Shown: piece by piece, positions 1 to 12,535 of the stretch
How the letters are laid out: the number at the start of each line of letters is the position of its first letter
Position numbering within the stretch: position 1 is the first letter of the stretch
Position numbers and translations under genes: made by a program
Origin: Escallonia rubra
Lineage: Eukaryota > Streptophyta > Magnoliopsida > Escalloniales > Escalloniaceae
Direction: 5' to 3'
Assembly: GCA_033065855.1 (NCBI GenBank)
Contig: JAVXUO010000359.1
Location: forward strand, 17,577-81,576
DNA length: 64,000 bases
The notes under the pieces: generated by a model
What the model was told of the DNA's origin: nothing
Seen by the model: only the letters and a program-made list of their open reading frames with translations
Databases searched by the model: none

Positions 1-832
1 CATAATTTACAAAGTCGGAGGACTGCAACATAAACTTGAATAGTAAGAACAATTTGCACTTTGCTAAAATGAGAATCATTTTCTTGTGAAAATATATCAT
101 GAAAAGTCGGAGACATGATTTCTGTCCGTATGGTATGGGTGCCATATCTGGTCCTCGAGAACTTAGGCAAGACGTATCACCTAGTGAGCAATATTAGAGA
201 GAAAATCCTGATGTAACACACGTGATTGGTTTATATTCCTATGATGAATGAAAGTATACAATGGCTGAGGGTGAGCCTTGGCGCAACGGAAAGGCTGCTT
301 TTGTTACAAAAATGGAGGAAAGCCCCAGTCGTGCACTGCGCCGCCCTAATGGTTGAGTGAAACTCGTCCACCAAAATGTATATTTGGTCCATGAAATTTA
401 GACAGAGATGATTCCTCTAGGTGAAACATTTATCTCTACCCCTTTCCATTTGTTTGGCTAACCAATGACATGTACTCCGCAACATGCCACTGAGAAAAAG
501 CAACGAGCGATGTGTTCACATACAACAACTTTGGCATGGGACAGCACTATAAATATATGTAAACTCAGGAGTTGCTTTGTACTTGTACATTTGAGATAGG
601 TGTAAGGCTGATTAAGGACAGCTCTAACAGTTGCGAGTAACCTTAGTTCCAACAGAGAGGGCTAGAGTTGTGAATCATGAAAAACTATATCCATGACAAA
701 TTCCATCATATGGTTTGTGCTATGTAGTGGTAATCTTAGCTAACCACCAACTAGTGATAAACACTGTCCAATGAATTATATCAACAAAAGAAGAAGAGAA
801 AAAGTCTACATGAATTGACAAGAATAACATAC
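1..832 (-). other. Intron 3 of the ALDH7 gene (no exon found)
   Basis: The donor at 832-831 opens an intron, and the next expected ALDH7 exon (VIDMCDFAVGLSRQLNG-like) was not found between 1 and 832 on the minus strand. The stretch is AT-rich and has no feature I can identify. The rest of the gene should lie to the left of the window. Confidence 0.55.
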
Positions 833-1694
833 TTGAACCTCCCCAATTCCCTCAGCAAGTATTTTACCCATCTCAATTGACACAAGCCGGCCAAGTTTCT
901 CACGTTTGCGTCTGAGTGCATCACCAATTTGCCTAACAATATCGCCTCTCTTAGGTGCAGGAACCTGGCATGAGATAAAGGAATGATCAATCTTCTTGCA
1001 ATATTCGCACTGGAAACTGCAGTATTATCGTGTTATTCTTAAACAGTGCTAATTTTTTCCAAATTTTTAAGATAACTCCAGTAGCAATCAAAGAATAAAT
1101 AAATACCGTTTAGCAAGTCAAACTAGGGTAAAAACACATCCCAAGTAGTCGCAACAAAGTCAGACGGGAAAAATCAATGGAACGGGAGTAACATTTATGA
1201 AAGAACTAAGCTACAAATCCATTCATCTGAATAGCTTAAATCATGGCAGTTGAGGAACTCACTTGCATCCATATCTTTGAGGCTTCGTAGCAAGCTTGTA
1301 CTCCTTCCTCGTAGTCCTCGATCGAAGGTTCGGTAACCTCCGCGATCATCTGAATCAGCAAAAGATGAATACTACGCAGTCAAGCTAGCATTAAACTTAT
1401 CTCGATTCATCAATCATCATTTGTCACAATCAAATAAAATAGCACAAATTATCCTTCACTTGTACTATCGGATCGTCTAGAAAAGATTCACACCGCTACA
1501 AAACTCCAATCAGGTCTAATACAGGAATGCGGACTGAAAGTGCTGGTGATTCGCACCTTGTTGTTAGCAGGATTAACAGTTTGGGCAATCGCGCCACTTC
1601 CCTTCCACTTGCCGTTGACATAGCAACCTGGGCTTCGCTCCTCGAGACCGAGCTCGCTCAGGAACTCGTACCCTTTGTCATGCCAACTGCTCAT
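833..1694 (-). CDS. ALDH7B: Aldehyde dehydrogenase family 7 (antiquitin-like), first three exons, partial
   Basis: This is the 5' part of an ALDH7 (antiquitin) gene, an NAD-dependent aldehyde dehydrogenase that in plants detoxifies stress-derived aldehydes. Reading the minus strand, exon 1 (1694-1557) encodes [20 protein letters not shown] and ends at NPANNK. Exon 2 (1349-1263) starts [16 protein letters not shown] and ends KIWMQ. Exon 3 (964-833) starts [18 protein letters not shown] and ends [14 protein letters not shown]. All junctions are GT-AG and phase 0, and together they match the first ~119 residues of plant ALDH7B without a gap. The catalytic Cys and Glu lie in exons beyond the left edge. 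I chose the ATG at 1694 because homology begins soon after it. An in-frame ATG at 1745 would add 17 residues and cannot be excluded. A hAT-like insertion sits about 245 bp upstream of the start. Confidence 0.9.
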
Positions 1695-1938
1695 CTCTGC
1701 ATACAACGATTGTTCCACGGGAGTACAAGAAATTATATCAGGCAATTGGCAACACCTGCAGAATTTACTTTTTTTGGAATAATTTCAGACTTGCATTCGA
1801 ATCAAGCCTTTGAATGTGTTGGAAGTGATTAGCGATTGGTGAGGGATGCGGTGATTGAGTACACGAACGGAATTGCAGAGAGGAGAGTGGAGAGTGCGTG
1901 CCGGAGCTGAGATAGAGACGGAGCCACGGAGGTAATAC

Positions 1939-2516
1939 TAGGGGTATGGCTCGGTGGTTCGGTTGCTTCGGTTTGGAGGCTGAATATCAAACCGAACCGA
2001 TCAATCTCGGTTTGAAGAAAAAAAAAAACCGAACCGTAGTTGAACGGTTCGGTTTCTGCGGATTGAACGATTCGATTTGGACGGTTTAATCGGTTTGGGC
2101 CAAACTCAATTTTTGGCAAGTTTAGGCCCAAAAAATTAATAACTTATACATATTAATAAGCTCCAAAAAAATTTGAATTTTTTAATCATAATTAATAACA
2201 CTTAGTGAGATGTAGGCGGCGAGTGAAAAATGTGTGTTACGTTAAGGGATTTAGAGTTTATCCCATTTTATATGAGTGATTAGATAACTAGAGTTAGTAA
2301 AAAATAACTAAGATTATGTAAAAATATAGATATGTTATATTATATACGGTTGGTTCGGTTTATGCGGTTTTAAAAAAATTCAAACCGAATCGAATGTACG
2401 GTTTGGGAAAAAAAAAACTAAACCGATTGATTTTTAGATCGGTTTAGAAATATACGGATTGGTTGGTTCGATTTTCACGGTTAAATTGGTTTCAACGATT
2501 TAAATGCTCACCCCTA
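1939..2516. mobile_element. hAT-like non-autonomous element, family 1 copy A
   Basis: The element is 578 bp, starts TAGGGGT and ends ACCCCTA. It is bounded by an exact 8-bp target-site duplication, GGTAATAC, at 1931-1938 and 2517-2524. Both ends carry many GGTTCGGTTTGG-type subterminal repeats in direct and inverted orientation, which is typical of transposase-binding arrays in hAT elements. It has no transposase. It shares ends and internal sequence with the copy at 10623-11172. The superfamily call rests on the 8-bp duplication and the terminal repeat style. Confidence 0.85.
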
Positions 2517-2524
2517 GGTAATAC

Positions 2525-3684
2525 GTGTTTTTTTGGAACAAATCAAGTAAACAGCTGTGAGGTACCATGAAAGATAATTTTGTCTTTTTATCATTTTTGG
2601 GACGCTCTGCTAACTCATCTTTCTAATTTCATTTTAATTCAAACTAATCTTAAACTCTATACATTGCACACTTATGTGGTTTTATCTTTGCAAATGGTCC
2701 CTTGTGGTGCAGTAGTATTGCATCCATAAAAAATCATAGCATAATATAAAAATGTCCGATTTACCCCTAAATATCTATGTTCAGCCATCATTGCATATAA
2801 TCATAAAACTCTAACAGCTAATCGAACCAAATCTGCAATAATCAAACCAGATTTAACCATGACGAACGTGGATGGTGGTGGTGATGGTGGAGACGGCTGA
2901 ATTGGTGAACGGTGGCAGTGGATGGAGCTAGGTTGGTGGTGGGCATGAGTAGTGGCGGTGGACGGGTTGGATTGAAGAGGTGGAGTGACGAGGACGTTGT
3001 GGTGATAGTTATCTCCTCGTATCCACGACCTAGATCTTGATGGGTGTTGATGAGGGGATTGGCAGTGAGGATGTTGCGTTATCCGTCATGCCGATAGGGA
3101 TGGCGGAAGCTGGGGTTTAAGGTAAGGAAGATGGGCATCAAGGTGGTGGTGACAAGGGGAAGGGTGATGGGGGGTTACCTCGTACTGTGGTATGTGATGG
3201 GTTAGTGGTGGTGACTAGGCCGGGTTGGTCTTGGGTGGAATTTGGTGAGTGAAGAATAAAAAATATGGTAGGTCAAGAAAAGCAATTGAAGGGTATTAAA
3301 GCAATTTACCCACGTTAATTTGTCCAAAATGCATTTTCAGCTCATATGCCGTCAGTTTGGATGAATGCAACACAATAACCACCACAACACGCGATTTGCA
3401 AAAACTAGAATCGGAGGTTTGTTCTTTCAGCTAGCCCAAACGACGAGGTGCTTCTTTATGATTAGTCTTGACATCTTTAAAATTTTAACACGCAGTGGAA
3501 ATAGGGCTTATCGAGTTGGGCAAGCCAAGGCTTGTCAATGCTTACGAGAACCCCATATGTGAGGTACAGTTGACAGTGAAGGATGGGTACAAGCATAAAT
3601 GAATGAAAAAGAATAAAATTTGGCTGCCAGCAATAATTAATTGTCCTTTAATTTTGCTTCATATTTTTTGCAAAAACATTTAGC
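2525..3684. other. Intergenic stretch with GGT/GGTGG-rich low-complexity core
   Basis: No gene was recognised. Between about 2870 and 3240 the plus strand is rich in GGTGG and GATGGTGG triplets, flanked by AT-rich DNA. This resembles the GC-rich cores found inside several non-autonomous elements in this window, but I could not find terminal repeats here. Open frames are short and repetitive. Confidence 0.4.
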
Positions 3685-3922
3685 GACAAGTCTTAACACC
3701 TTTTAGTGCAATGATTAAAATTCACTTTTTAACAAATATTATAATGATAAATTCAAATATGTGAGAAGAAAATACATACAGTTAGATCTTACCTTAGTAA
3801 AGCCGACAAGTCTTAACACCTTTTAGTGCAAGGATTAAAATTCACTTTTCAACAAATATTATAATGATAAATTCAGATCTGTGAGAAGAAAATACATACT
3901 ATTAGATCTTACCTTAGTAAAG
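3685..3922. repeat. Tandem duplication, two ~120-bp copies
   Basis: Two adjacent copies (3685-3804 and 3805-3922) begin GACAAGTCTTAACACCTTTT and end CTTAGTAAAGC. They differ at only a few positions, so the duplication is fairly recent. It directly abuts the copia pol fragment. Confidence 0.85.
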
Positions 3923-4900
3923 CTGCGATCAACATTGATCATGTGAGATCGAGTGATAATCTTATTGATGCACTGACGAAAGCTCTAGCTAAAGAAATAC
4001 ATTGAGAAGGGGGGGGGGGGGGGGGGTGGGGAGGGGGGTTGATAATTAAGTCGAAATTGTATAGGTCCCTATAGAGATACAACATCTTAAGAATTGGAGA
4101 TCCCCAATAACTTAGGTGAGGAGACTAATGAATAGAGTAACTGAGTTTATACATGTATTATTATTGTCTTATAATATAATGTTCATTTCTATGGTATAAG
4201 TGCATACTATATTGGATATTAAGATACTTTGTAATCTCTTATTACGAAAGTATATTGGATAGACCCACCTATTTTAGTACGGAAGTAGGGCCGTTTCTTA
4301 TGAGAGTTGAGCTAATTCTCTGAAGTACTCATGGAGAGTTGAGCTAATTCTCTGAAGCACTCGTGAAAATTGGGATAAAGCACATGGCCATAACATACTG
4401 CCTTATGAAGATTGTTATAGGATACTTGAGTCTCATGTGTGTGATGTGCTTTGAGTATCCTTAAGTAGCCATTCTTTCAAGGATGAGTCAACTTTGGCTC
4501 TAAAACGGAATGACTGTAACGCTAAGCAAAGATTTTCAAATTGAGTCACTTTCACAATGCATGAGATTCTCACATTTGCCCACAATCTAATTTGTTGAGT
4601 TTTTTTTTTTATATCAAAATAAGTGGGTGGTTGTTGGAGTTTTTTAACAATTTTTTTTAAACAAATAATGGTTTTGAGCAAAAATTGAAGTGTTTGGGAA
4701 AAAGGTTTTAGTCCCACGTTGCTTCTGGCTGGAAAAAAATATGAGTTTTTATGTAAATTTAAACTTTTTAAAAACACTCATCCGACATTGATCTCGTAAA
4801 GAAGTTTTAAGTAGTATATAAGATAACACTACATGACCTCTTAGTAATATGTGCTTGTATATTAGACATGCAAATGCAAATGAAGAACGTTTTTCGCACT
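3923..4900 (+). mobile_element. Copia retrotransposon 3' fragment with truncated 3' LTR
   Basis: A short frame at about 3925-3995 reads INIDHVRSSDNLIDALTKAL and then stops. This is the usual C-terminus of copia RNase H, where related elements have versions of H-V-R-S-x-[DE]-N-x-x-D-x-x-T-K. A G-tract follows at about 4008-4038. A polypurine-tract-like AAGTGGGTGG lies at 4621-4630, directly before an LTR start TGTTGGAG at 4632. The LTR is alignable to the complete solo LTR at 45694 for roughly its first 260 bp (including the TTTAGTCCCAC motif) and then loses similarity, so it is truncated. The rest of the element is missing. Confidence 0.7.
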
Positions 4901-6296
4901 TGATTTAGAATGAACATCTCTGATTAAGTTGAGATACGTATTTTGAAACTAAAAAAAAGAAAAGGAAGGAAGGAAACAAGTGTGAGTAACCATTTCATGA
5001 AATGGAAGCTACATTTGATCTCCCTGAGGTTTGCAAACAATATCACATATGAACTTACAGTTTCAATTTCACCGCATAAGACCTTGTGCTTTATAATCGA
5101 CTCTAATTGGATATATGGTGGTTTAGCTTCTACATCCATGGCAGATTTTTTCACGTGGCTTTCACATGACTGTTAGTTAGGGGTAATTTTAACAATCGAC
5201 TAAAATGACGAACTCATGAAGGTGACGCGACTTTGCAGATTTAAGAACAAAGTGGCGTTTCAATACCATTACACACAGCGTACTTAAACCTATAGGGGTG
5301 GCTTACACAAAACCCACAATCACACACACATGTTAGTATAGTTGCTTATATTAGACCCCTGTCAATTTCCATCTAGCAATCATACACACGCCCATTGCTC
5401 AAGTGGTTAATAAATAGCAACAACACGAGTTTGCATGGTGTATCACAAAGCAAACCGCGTATAAGGCCCTCGCTCTTTCACCAAGGGGAGGGTCACCCAA
5501 GCAAAATACACATACATTTTCTTTGCAAATACTCAAAATTTCAAAAAACTTACAAAACAAGTGGGGTATGTTCTTACAGAAGTACAAAGCTCCTTGAGAC
5601 TTATCTTGTAAAGATATTCGATTTGGATCAGCGATCGGCATACAGGTTTCCTCACTGTTCATTTTCATCTCATTAAATGGTTGTGAGACTATTAATACAA
5701 AACAAACATGGATGGTAAAACATACCCACATTCGCTCCAATAGAGACAATTGAACAACGATAGGACCCGATCGAAAACGGAAGTAAATCGCAAAGTGTTA
5801 AGTGATGAAACAGAAACTCGGGGGTGTATGAGAAACCATCGGCGAACCTCAATCGGGCTGGGTCAGGTGTAATTAATCCTTGTCATTTTTGTTCTTCTTT
5901 TTGTCGCCAAAACCAAACGAACGCTTCCAACTTTCCTTCATGATGACCTGAATTCAATTTGGCTCAGAGTGAGAGAAATAAGATTCAGGCATCTAAAATT
6001 CGTCTTGAACAATAAAACGTGATTTCGAGGAAGGTTCTTGCGTGAGCTTAAATCCGAAAAGTTCCATAGACGACGACGTCTTATCATCGCGGTACACCAT
6101 TTTGGCACCAGCAAATTCGTCGGTAAGAGCTCATTCTTATTGCAATTCGCAGTCTCCGATCAAAATTAGGCCAATTTTGGACACTGTACCGTACTTTTGA
6201 TCGAGGACTAGGGTTTCGTTCAATTGAAGCCCTAGCTCCTATTATTCCTCACCTCGGGGTTTCATTCCTTACTTCTGTTAGGATTCTGAGTTGCAA
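4901..6296. other. Intergenic region and CCX promoter/5' UTR
   Basis: No gene was recognised between the LTR remnant and the CCX start. The last ~300 bases before 6297 should hold the promoter and 5' UTR of the exchanger gene. I could not place a clear TATA box. Confidence 0.4.
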
Positions 6297-8267
6297 ATGC
6301 TAAAAATGAAGCTGTTGAATGGTTTCCGTAGTAGTAGGAAACGACCTAGATTTCGTTCGATCTTCAATGCAATATGTGCCGCAGTCCTATTGTTTTTCTT
6401 TTACAACCGTGAGGATGTATTAAGTAATCCACTCCTCAGGCAATCATCATTTACTTCGGATCGTTATTGGAGCTTAAGAAGTGGGTTTCTGGGTGGGGAC
6501 ACGATGGTAATTCATCGAAGGATGGCTGAAGTTAGTCTTAATACGTCTGAGTCTGTAAACAGCACCGATCCTAACAGTATCGCCTTACAAAACCCTGCAT
6601 TGTGTGTTGGATTAATCGATCATCAGGGTTACACAAGCAGTTGCGAGTTTTTGAAAGCGCACCCTCAATGCTCTTCTGATGGATTCTTTGATTACATAAA
6701 GTTTTTCTACTGTTATTGCCAGCAAAGTGGCTTGGCGTATCTGGTGTTGGGTATTTGGATGGCGGCTTTGTTTTATCTCTTGGGTAACACTGCTGCCGAC
6801 TACTTTTGTTGTTCTTTGGAGAAGCTATCGAGTCTGTTGAAACTATCTCCGACGGTTGCTGGGGTTACACTCCTTCCGCTTGGGAATGGTGCCCCGGATG
6901 TATTCGCAAGTATTGCCGCTTTTGTTGGGACTGGTGCGGGCGAGGTGGGCCTCAATAGTGTGTTGGGTGGGGCAGTATTTGTGACTTGTGTTGTTGTTGG
7001 GGCTGTTTCCCTCTGTGTCGCTGATCAGGCAGCTCAGATTGATCAGAAATGCTTTATTAGGGATATCGTATTTTTTATTATTACTCTGCTGTCCCTTTTG
7101 TTGATTTTGATTGTTGGTAAGGTGAGTGTCGGGGCGGCCATTGCATTTGTCTCGATTTATGTAGTCTATGCCTTTGCCGTTGCGACGAATGAAATTTTGA
7201 GGAAACATGTGCGAAGGCTGAAATTGGATGTTGTTACTCCATTGCTTCCAGTCAGAGGGAGTGTATTTTCTCAAGGAAACGAAGAGGATGAATCAATATA
7301 CAGCTCTTTGCTCGATATTGAAACTGAAAGTGATGGAACCCAGTCCCACAGTTCCTTGCCACAGTGGATGTGGGCTTCAAACGTGGCAATATACTCGAAT
7401 CAGGTTCTGAAGGTGCCATATAGTGAGAGACCTGTGTGGGGCTGGACCGATGATGGCATGGATATTGACCGCTCATCTTTCTCCTGTTCTAAACTTTGTT
7501 CGCTGCTGGAATTGCCTTTGACTGTGCCAAGGCGATTAACAATTCCCCTAGTCGAGGAGGAAACATGGTCAAAAGTGTATGCTGTAGGAAGTGCTTCACT
7601 TGCTCCAGTTGTTTTGGCGTTTCTTTGGAGCACCCAAGATAGTGTGGGTTCTCAAAGCAGAAAAGTTGCATATGCAATTGGTGTTTCACTTGGGTGTACG
7701 CTTGGTGTTCTTGCATATAAGTATACCAGGTCAGATCGTCCACCTCAGAGATTTTTACTTCCGTGGGTTGTGGGGGGTTTCTTGATGAGTATCGTTTGGT
7801 TCTACATGATTGCAAATGAGCTTGTTGCTTTGTTATTGGGATTAGGCGTTGTTTTAGGTGTTAATCCATCAATGTTAGGATTAACTGTTTTGGCATGGGG
7901 CAACTCGATGGGAGATTTGGTGTCAAATATTGCATTGGCAGTGAATGGTGGGGATGGAGTGCAAATTGCTTTTTCTGGGTGCTATGCAGGTCCAATGTTC
8001 AACACACTAATCGGTCTGGGGATCTCAATGTTGATTGGTGCCTGGTCCGAGAAATCTGGTCCATACATAGTTCCGCAAGACAGAAGCTTGTATTTCACCA
8101 TGGGGTTTCTCTTCTCCGGACTAATATGGGCACTTGTTATGCTGCCCAGGAAAGACATGCGTCCTAGCAGGATGCTTGGGGCCGGCCTCATTACCATCTA
8201 TTTGATTTTCCTCTCTGTTAGGATGAGTATTGCAATTGGAATCATATCAGTGGCTGGCCTAAGTTGA
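6297..8267 (+). CDS. CCX: Cation/calcium exchanger (CCX family), intronless
   Basis: This is a membrane antiporter of the CaCA superfamily, CCX subgroup. Plant members exchange monovalent cations or Ca2+ against H+ or Na+ across endomembranes or the plasma membrane. The 656-residue protein has an N-terminal hydrophobic segment (around residues 20-40) and two blocks of hydrophobic helices separated by a hydrophilic loop (roughly residues 305-415). Both CCX alpha-repeat signatures are present: GNGAPD at about 196-201 in the first block and GNSMGD at about 535-540 in the second. Length and single-exon structure fit the family. I used the ATG at 6297 (MLKMKLL). A second in-frame ATG at 6306 is equally possible. 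Which CCX paralogue this is, and its membrane, cannot be decided from the sequence. Frames antisense to it are shadows. Confidence 0.93.
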   Translation: MLKMKLLNGFRSSRKRPRFRSIFNAICAAVLLFFFYNREDVLSNPLLRQSSFTSDRYWSLRSGFLGGDTMVIHRRMAEVSLNTSESVNSTDPNSIALQNPALCVGLIDHQGYTSSCEFLKAHPQCSSDGFFDYIKFFYCYCQQSGLAYLVLGIWMAALFYLLGNTAADYFCCSLEKLSSLLKLSPTVAGVTLLPLGNGAPDVFASIAAFVGTGAGEVGLNSVLGGAVFVTCVVVGAVSLCVADQAAQIDQKCFIRDIVFFIITLLSLLLILIVGKVSVGAAIAFVSIYVVYAFAVATNEILRKHVRRLKLDVVTPLLPVRGSVFSQGNEEDESIYSSLLDIETESDGTQSHSSLPQWMWASNVAIYSNQVLKVPYSERPVWGWTDDGMDIDRSSFSCSKLCSLLELPLTVPRRLTIPLVEEETWSKVYAVGSASLAPVVLAFLWSTQDSVGSQSRKVAYAIGVSLGCTLGVLAYKYTRSDRPPQRFLLPWVVGGFLMSIVWFYMIANELVALLLGLGVVLGVNPSMLGLTVLAWGNSMGDLVSNIALAVNGGDGVQIAFSGCYAGPMFNTLIGLGISMLIGAWSEKSGPYIVPQDRSLYFTMGFLFSGLIWALVMLPRKDMRPSRMLGAGLITIYLIFLSVRMSIAIGIISVAGLS

Positions 8268-10622
8268 TCTTAAGTATTCACTCATCAACCAAAAGCAAGA
8301 AAAGAAAAGAAGAGTTCGATTAGAGCTTGTTATGGTAGACTAAGAAGACTGTTGACTTTAGAAGGCAGTGTATGTGGACTGATCAATTGGTAAGCTTCAG
8401 ATTATATCACTGAGTTTCACATTGTAGTTTATTAAGTTCTAGATTGGTAGCTAGGTCCTCTGATGACCTTAAAGCAGCTTGTTGTACTCATACATCAGAT
8501 ACTCATTATTGTTTCTGGATATGATAGTGTAAACTTGAACATGAAGGATGTATAATGCTGTCTCCTGTCTTTTCAGGCTCATATTTTTTGCAATATGGGG
8601 TGGATCCATCAATCTATATAGTTTTCTACTGCCTATTTGGTCACTAGTGTTCATTTATTTTGCTTTGCTTATAATTTGTATAGTTGTTCAGGTAGGTTAT
8701 TTGGTTTGTGACTATTCTTTTTAACTTAGTTTTCGTTGTCTAGTTAGGTGGGAATATATGTTGGATACTTCTACTGTGGTAAGTAAATGAGAATTTTTTT
8801 GTTGGATACCTCTACTATTGAAGAGGAAATCTTTAGTTCTTTGGTTTCATTTCTGGAAGATTTGTTACTTATGTTATTTGTTTAATGTCTAGTTTTTCCA
8901 ATGTGTCATCTTTTAATCGGATGAGAATTCTTTTGTTGGATGTCTTCAAGATAGGCCATTATCATTGAAAACATTATGCAAAAAATACAATAAGATAAAA
9001 TCTTCTAGCTAGGAGATTCTGTTATTTTGCAATTTGATATTTCATTGGCGGTGATTGTTACAGATGACTCTTGTTTGAGGTTTATGTTGCAGATACAGAA
9101 GTTGCTTCTCAACATCATCTCTTTTTGGTCATCAGAAGGGCAAAGAATGGCGTCGAGCCAAATTGTGCTGGATTTTGGATAGTTTTTTCTACAGTTAAAT
9201 TAACCTGCCAGTCAGATGGCAGACTGACGTATACCTCTCTATCACTGCCTAGACTAGTAACTCCGCCCATAAACTGCACGAAACTTATGAAAATTCTTGC
9301 CTACATATTTCTTTCTAGTTTTAGTAGTATTAAATTTGTATATTTGTGGAAACTTGTTTATGACCGAAAAGGATTTTACAAGTTTGTTTGTGTGTGTGTA
9401 TCACAATCTACGAAAAGCATGAATGGTGAAAAATCTCTTTTGAACATCATTGCCCTGTACAATGAAAAGTCATAAATGTCATTTTTAGATGTCTCTATGT
9501 ATGCTGCAATGTCCTCTCTTCCAAACAGCCCGACCTGCGTCAATTCTTCATCATGGCATGAGTTATCAGGGAATAAAAGGGAGGCCCATTATTGATGAGC
9601 TTCTCTCTCTTATGATTTCCGCTTGTAAATAACTGCCTCAAACCACTACAACCTGCTTTCAATTGGTTGGAGGTTAGTTCAGCTGTTTGTTGAATTGTCT
9701 TCCTTTTGATGAAATTAATGGATTTTTTTGTGATGATTTTTTTTGTCTTCTGGGAGAAAATCTTTCTGCTGTTTCCAAGAACTTAACACCAGATTCTACT
9801 GTCTTATATAACAGTTCATGTATCTTCTTCATATTACACTTTCCTTATGCAGCAGCTTGGTGTACTTTTGGTGCTTAAGTCTTTTAAGACCATCCACACT
9901 TGAATTCATTTTTAACTTTGGTGGTGACACAGGCCTTTCCATACTTGACAGAAGCAAGGATCGACAGGAGGCATTGGACTTGCTTGTCGCAGACATTTCA
10001 TCAGGTGATATTTTCCCGGCTCTCTTCCGATGTTTTCTTACCAATCTATTTTCCTTTAAGAGGTTGTAGATCCCAAATTAAATACAGAATATTGCTGGAC
10101 ACACCCCTTGTTCTGTAACACGGGACGATAAGGATACATGGAACTTTACGACGAAACCATACGATTTTAAGATACTATCTTTTGCCTTTCTCTATTCTTC
10201 CAACTTCCATTTACTTAACAACCTCTCTTTTCTGGTTTTCTTCCCCGGTGCTTTGTTAATCTTCAATTGAATGGTTTGAGGGTGAGTAATGCATTGCTTG
10301 AATTTGGTCACACTAACATTTGGTTCAGACTTTCATTTTCTGTCATAACCAATTGATGAAGTGTCATCCTTTTTTTGTAGGTATTTAGATTCCCATTTTG
10401 TGAAGTAGTACTCAATTGCCACTTGGTTTAGTTTAATAGTATCTAATGTAGCATGAATATGGTTCTAGAAAGCACACCTAGCCGTGCTCTAGGTGCAAAG
10501 CCCAGGTAGCCCACCCTTGGCCTTCACTTGGGTTAGGTGAAACCCCTTTCGAGGAATCCCACGCTTCGTGCGCTTAAGCCCAAAGCCCCTTTGAAGCGAG
10601 CTTTTTTGTTATTACTGGCTTC
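8268..10622. other. Intergenic, no gene recognised
   Basis: The first few hundred bases should include the CCX 3' UTR. The rest is AT-rich with only short frames lacking homology I recognise. One 134-codon frame (9071-9475) shows no family motif and has low-complexity composition. Between about 10470 and 10610 there are several palindromic GCTTAAGC-like words. Confidence 0.4.
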
Positions 10623-11172
10623 TAGGGGTGAGCACAGTTCGATTGGTTCAGTTTGAAGGCTGAATACCAAACCGAACCGATCACTATCGGTTTGGAAGAA
10701 AAAAAACCAAACCGTAGTTGAACGGTTCGGCTTCAGCGGTTCGGTTTCAATAGTTTGGACGGATCAGACGGATTGGTTTGGACGGATTGACCGGTTTGGG
10801 TTAGTAATTAATTTTTGAATTTTTTTGGGCCTAAATATTAATTATTTAGCATTATTTATACACATATTAACTAATTTTTAGGGCCTACTTATTGAAATTA
10901 GGTAGAGTTCACACACATATGTGGTGGTTAGATCATAAGTATAACAAAAAGTAAATAGTGACTAGGACTAGATAAAGATTTATATAGTTTTAATTAGATA
11001 TATATATGTTCGGTTTGGTTCGGTTTAGAACGGTTTCGAAAAAACCAAACCGAACCGAACATCGGTTTGGTAAAAAAAAAATCAAACCAATTGTTTCTTT
11101 AAATCGGTTTGTGATCAGTCGGTTTGGTTTGACCGGTTGGATTGGTTTGAACGGTTTAAATGCTCACCCCTA
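10623..11172. mobile_element. hAT-like non-autonomous element, family 1 copy B
   Basis: The element is 550 bp with terminal repeats TAGGGGTGAGCA and TGCTCACCCCTA and an exact 8-bp target-site duplication, CTGGCTTC (10615-10622 and 11173-11180). The subterminal GGTTCGGTTTGG arrays match copy A at 1939-2516. The terminal repeats are better preserved here than in copy A. No coding capacity is seen. Confidence 0.88.
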
Positions 11173-11180
11173 CTGGCTTC

Positions 11181-11975
11181 TAACTTTTTTGATTGACTTT
11201 TTTTTAAAAAAATTATTAATTTGACCACAGACTGTTAGTATATACGAGGAAAACAGTTCTCCTGCTTTAAAACCTTATCAACTCGCATACAAAAGAACCT
11301 AGTTGACCCTCTGAGGTCTCTTCTTCCTGTAGTCTGCACAAAGAAGGAAATAAAGAAGAACCAGAAGCATGCTTCTCCTCTGTTTTTCCGATGTCTTTTG
11401 TTGTTGCCAAATGATGATTGGAAATTTGCTGATTTTGGACGTATGATTGTGCAAACTTTTGCTATGAAATGCTATGTTTATGGATATATAGCCTGAATTA
11501 GTTGATTTTGATGAGGTATGACTATTTTTGGGTATTTGAAAAATGCTGCGCTTTTCATTGATTAAGCCCGCAGTTCAGCTTTGTGCTTTGTGCTTAGGCG
11601 CCGGTGAGCCTTTACACTTTGCAGGCGGTCGCGCTTCAAGTAAGTATGAGCATGAGCATTCCACATGATTAATACATCTTAGATTATATACTCTTCCCGA
11701 GTTTTCATCCCCAAAATTGTTTCTCAACAATGTGGCTAATCTTTGTCTAAGCTTTTCAAGACACTGGGTCTTGTACTTTAAAATGCGTGGCTTTATCATT
11801 TGTGATTCACTGTTTGGTAGAAATTTGAGTAGAATAGCATTACTCAAGAGTTCATTGCAACTGTACACAATTCATCATTCTCTCATTTATTTGTGTGTTG
11901 TGTTTCCTATTTTGGCGCTTTTGACTAGTAGATATCTAGTCACTAAGAAATTAAAGCAGAAATACAGTCAAACTC
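11181..11975. other. Intergenic, no gene recognised
   Basis: This is AT-rich DNA with short unrelated frames. Around 11560-11640 there is a GC-richer patch with GCTTAGGCGCC-type words resembling the patch at 10470-10610 on the other side of the hAT-like insert. That suggests both belong to an older repeat split by that insertion. Confidence 0.4.
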
Positions 11976-11978
11976 TAA

Positions 11979-12532
11979 GGGTTCGTTTGACAAAATTTTT
12001 TATTGGTTTTCAGTTTTTAAAGAGCAGTTTTTTAAAGAGTTGCTTAATTTTTTTTTTTTATAAAAACAAGTGGGTGTTTGATAACTCTTTTCTTTTTTTT
12101 TTTTTTTTGTGTTTGATATCCCTTTTTATTTTGACATTTTTTTTTTGATGGTTTGCGGTGGCGGTGGTGGGGCGTAGCGGTGGCGGTGGTGGTGGCGGTG
12201 GCCGGCGGCCGGAGCGGCGGTGGTCACCGGAGGTGGCTGCCGGTAGTCTCCGGCAGTGGTCGCCGGTGGCTGCCGGCAGTCTCTGGCGGTGGTCACCGGC
12301 GGCCGGCGGTGGTCACCGGCGGCCGGCGGTGGTCGCCTGAGGTGGCTGCCGACGGTGGGAGGGTGGTGGTGGTGGTCTAAGAAAAAAAAACCAAAAGTGA
12401 AAAAAAAAAATCAGTTTCTGGAGTTTTTTTTTTTACTCTTCAGTTTAAAAACTAGTTACCAAACGCTCCTTTTTTTGTTCAGTTTTTAAAAACTAAAAGA
12501 AAAAGAGCAAATTTTTTTTGTCAAATTGGCCC
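11979..12532. mobile_element. PIF/Harbinger-like MITE with GC-rich core
   Basis: The element is 554 bp with imperfect 16-bp terminal repeats (GGGTTCGTTTGACAAA and, inverted, GGGCCAATTTGACAAA). A TAA target-site duplication lies at 11976-11978 and 12533-12535. T-tracts occupy both arms. The centre (about 12150-12380) is a minisatellite of GGTGGTCACCGGCGGCCGG-like units with almost no A or T. Long frames through the centre are products of the triplet repeat, not genes. A larger relative with similar ends lies at 40732-45444. Confidence 0.8.
12150..12380. repeat. GC-rich minisatellite (GGTGGTCACCGGCGGCCGG-like)
   Basis: Several imperfect copies of a roughly 20-25 bp unit alternate CACCGG, GGCGGTGGT and GGTGGCTGCCGG. 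The block is sharply bounded and lies wholly inside the MITE at 11979-12532. Confidence 0.8.
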
Positions 12533-12535
12533 TAA

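Noticed and set aside
6843-7274. 143-codon minus-strand frame
   Set aside because: It is antisense to the CCX coding sequence, has no motif, and follows from codon composition.
9071-9475. 134-codon frame downstream of CCX
   Set aside because: It has no recognisable domain, AT-rich codon use, no promoter or splice support, and could be chance.
12153-12489. Gly/Trp/Arg-rich overlapping frames
   Set aside because: They come from the GGTGGTCACCGG minisatellite inside a MITE and have no protein family features.
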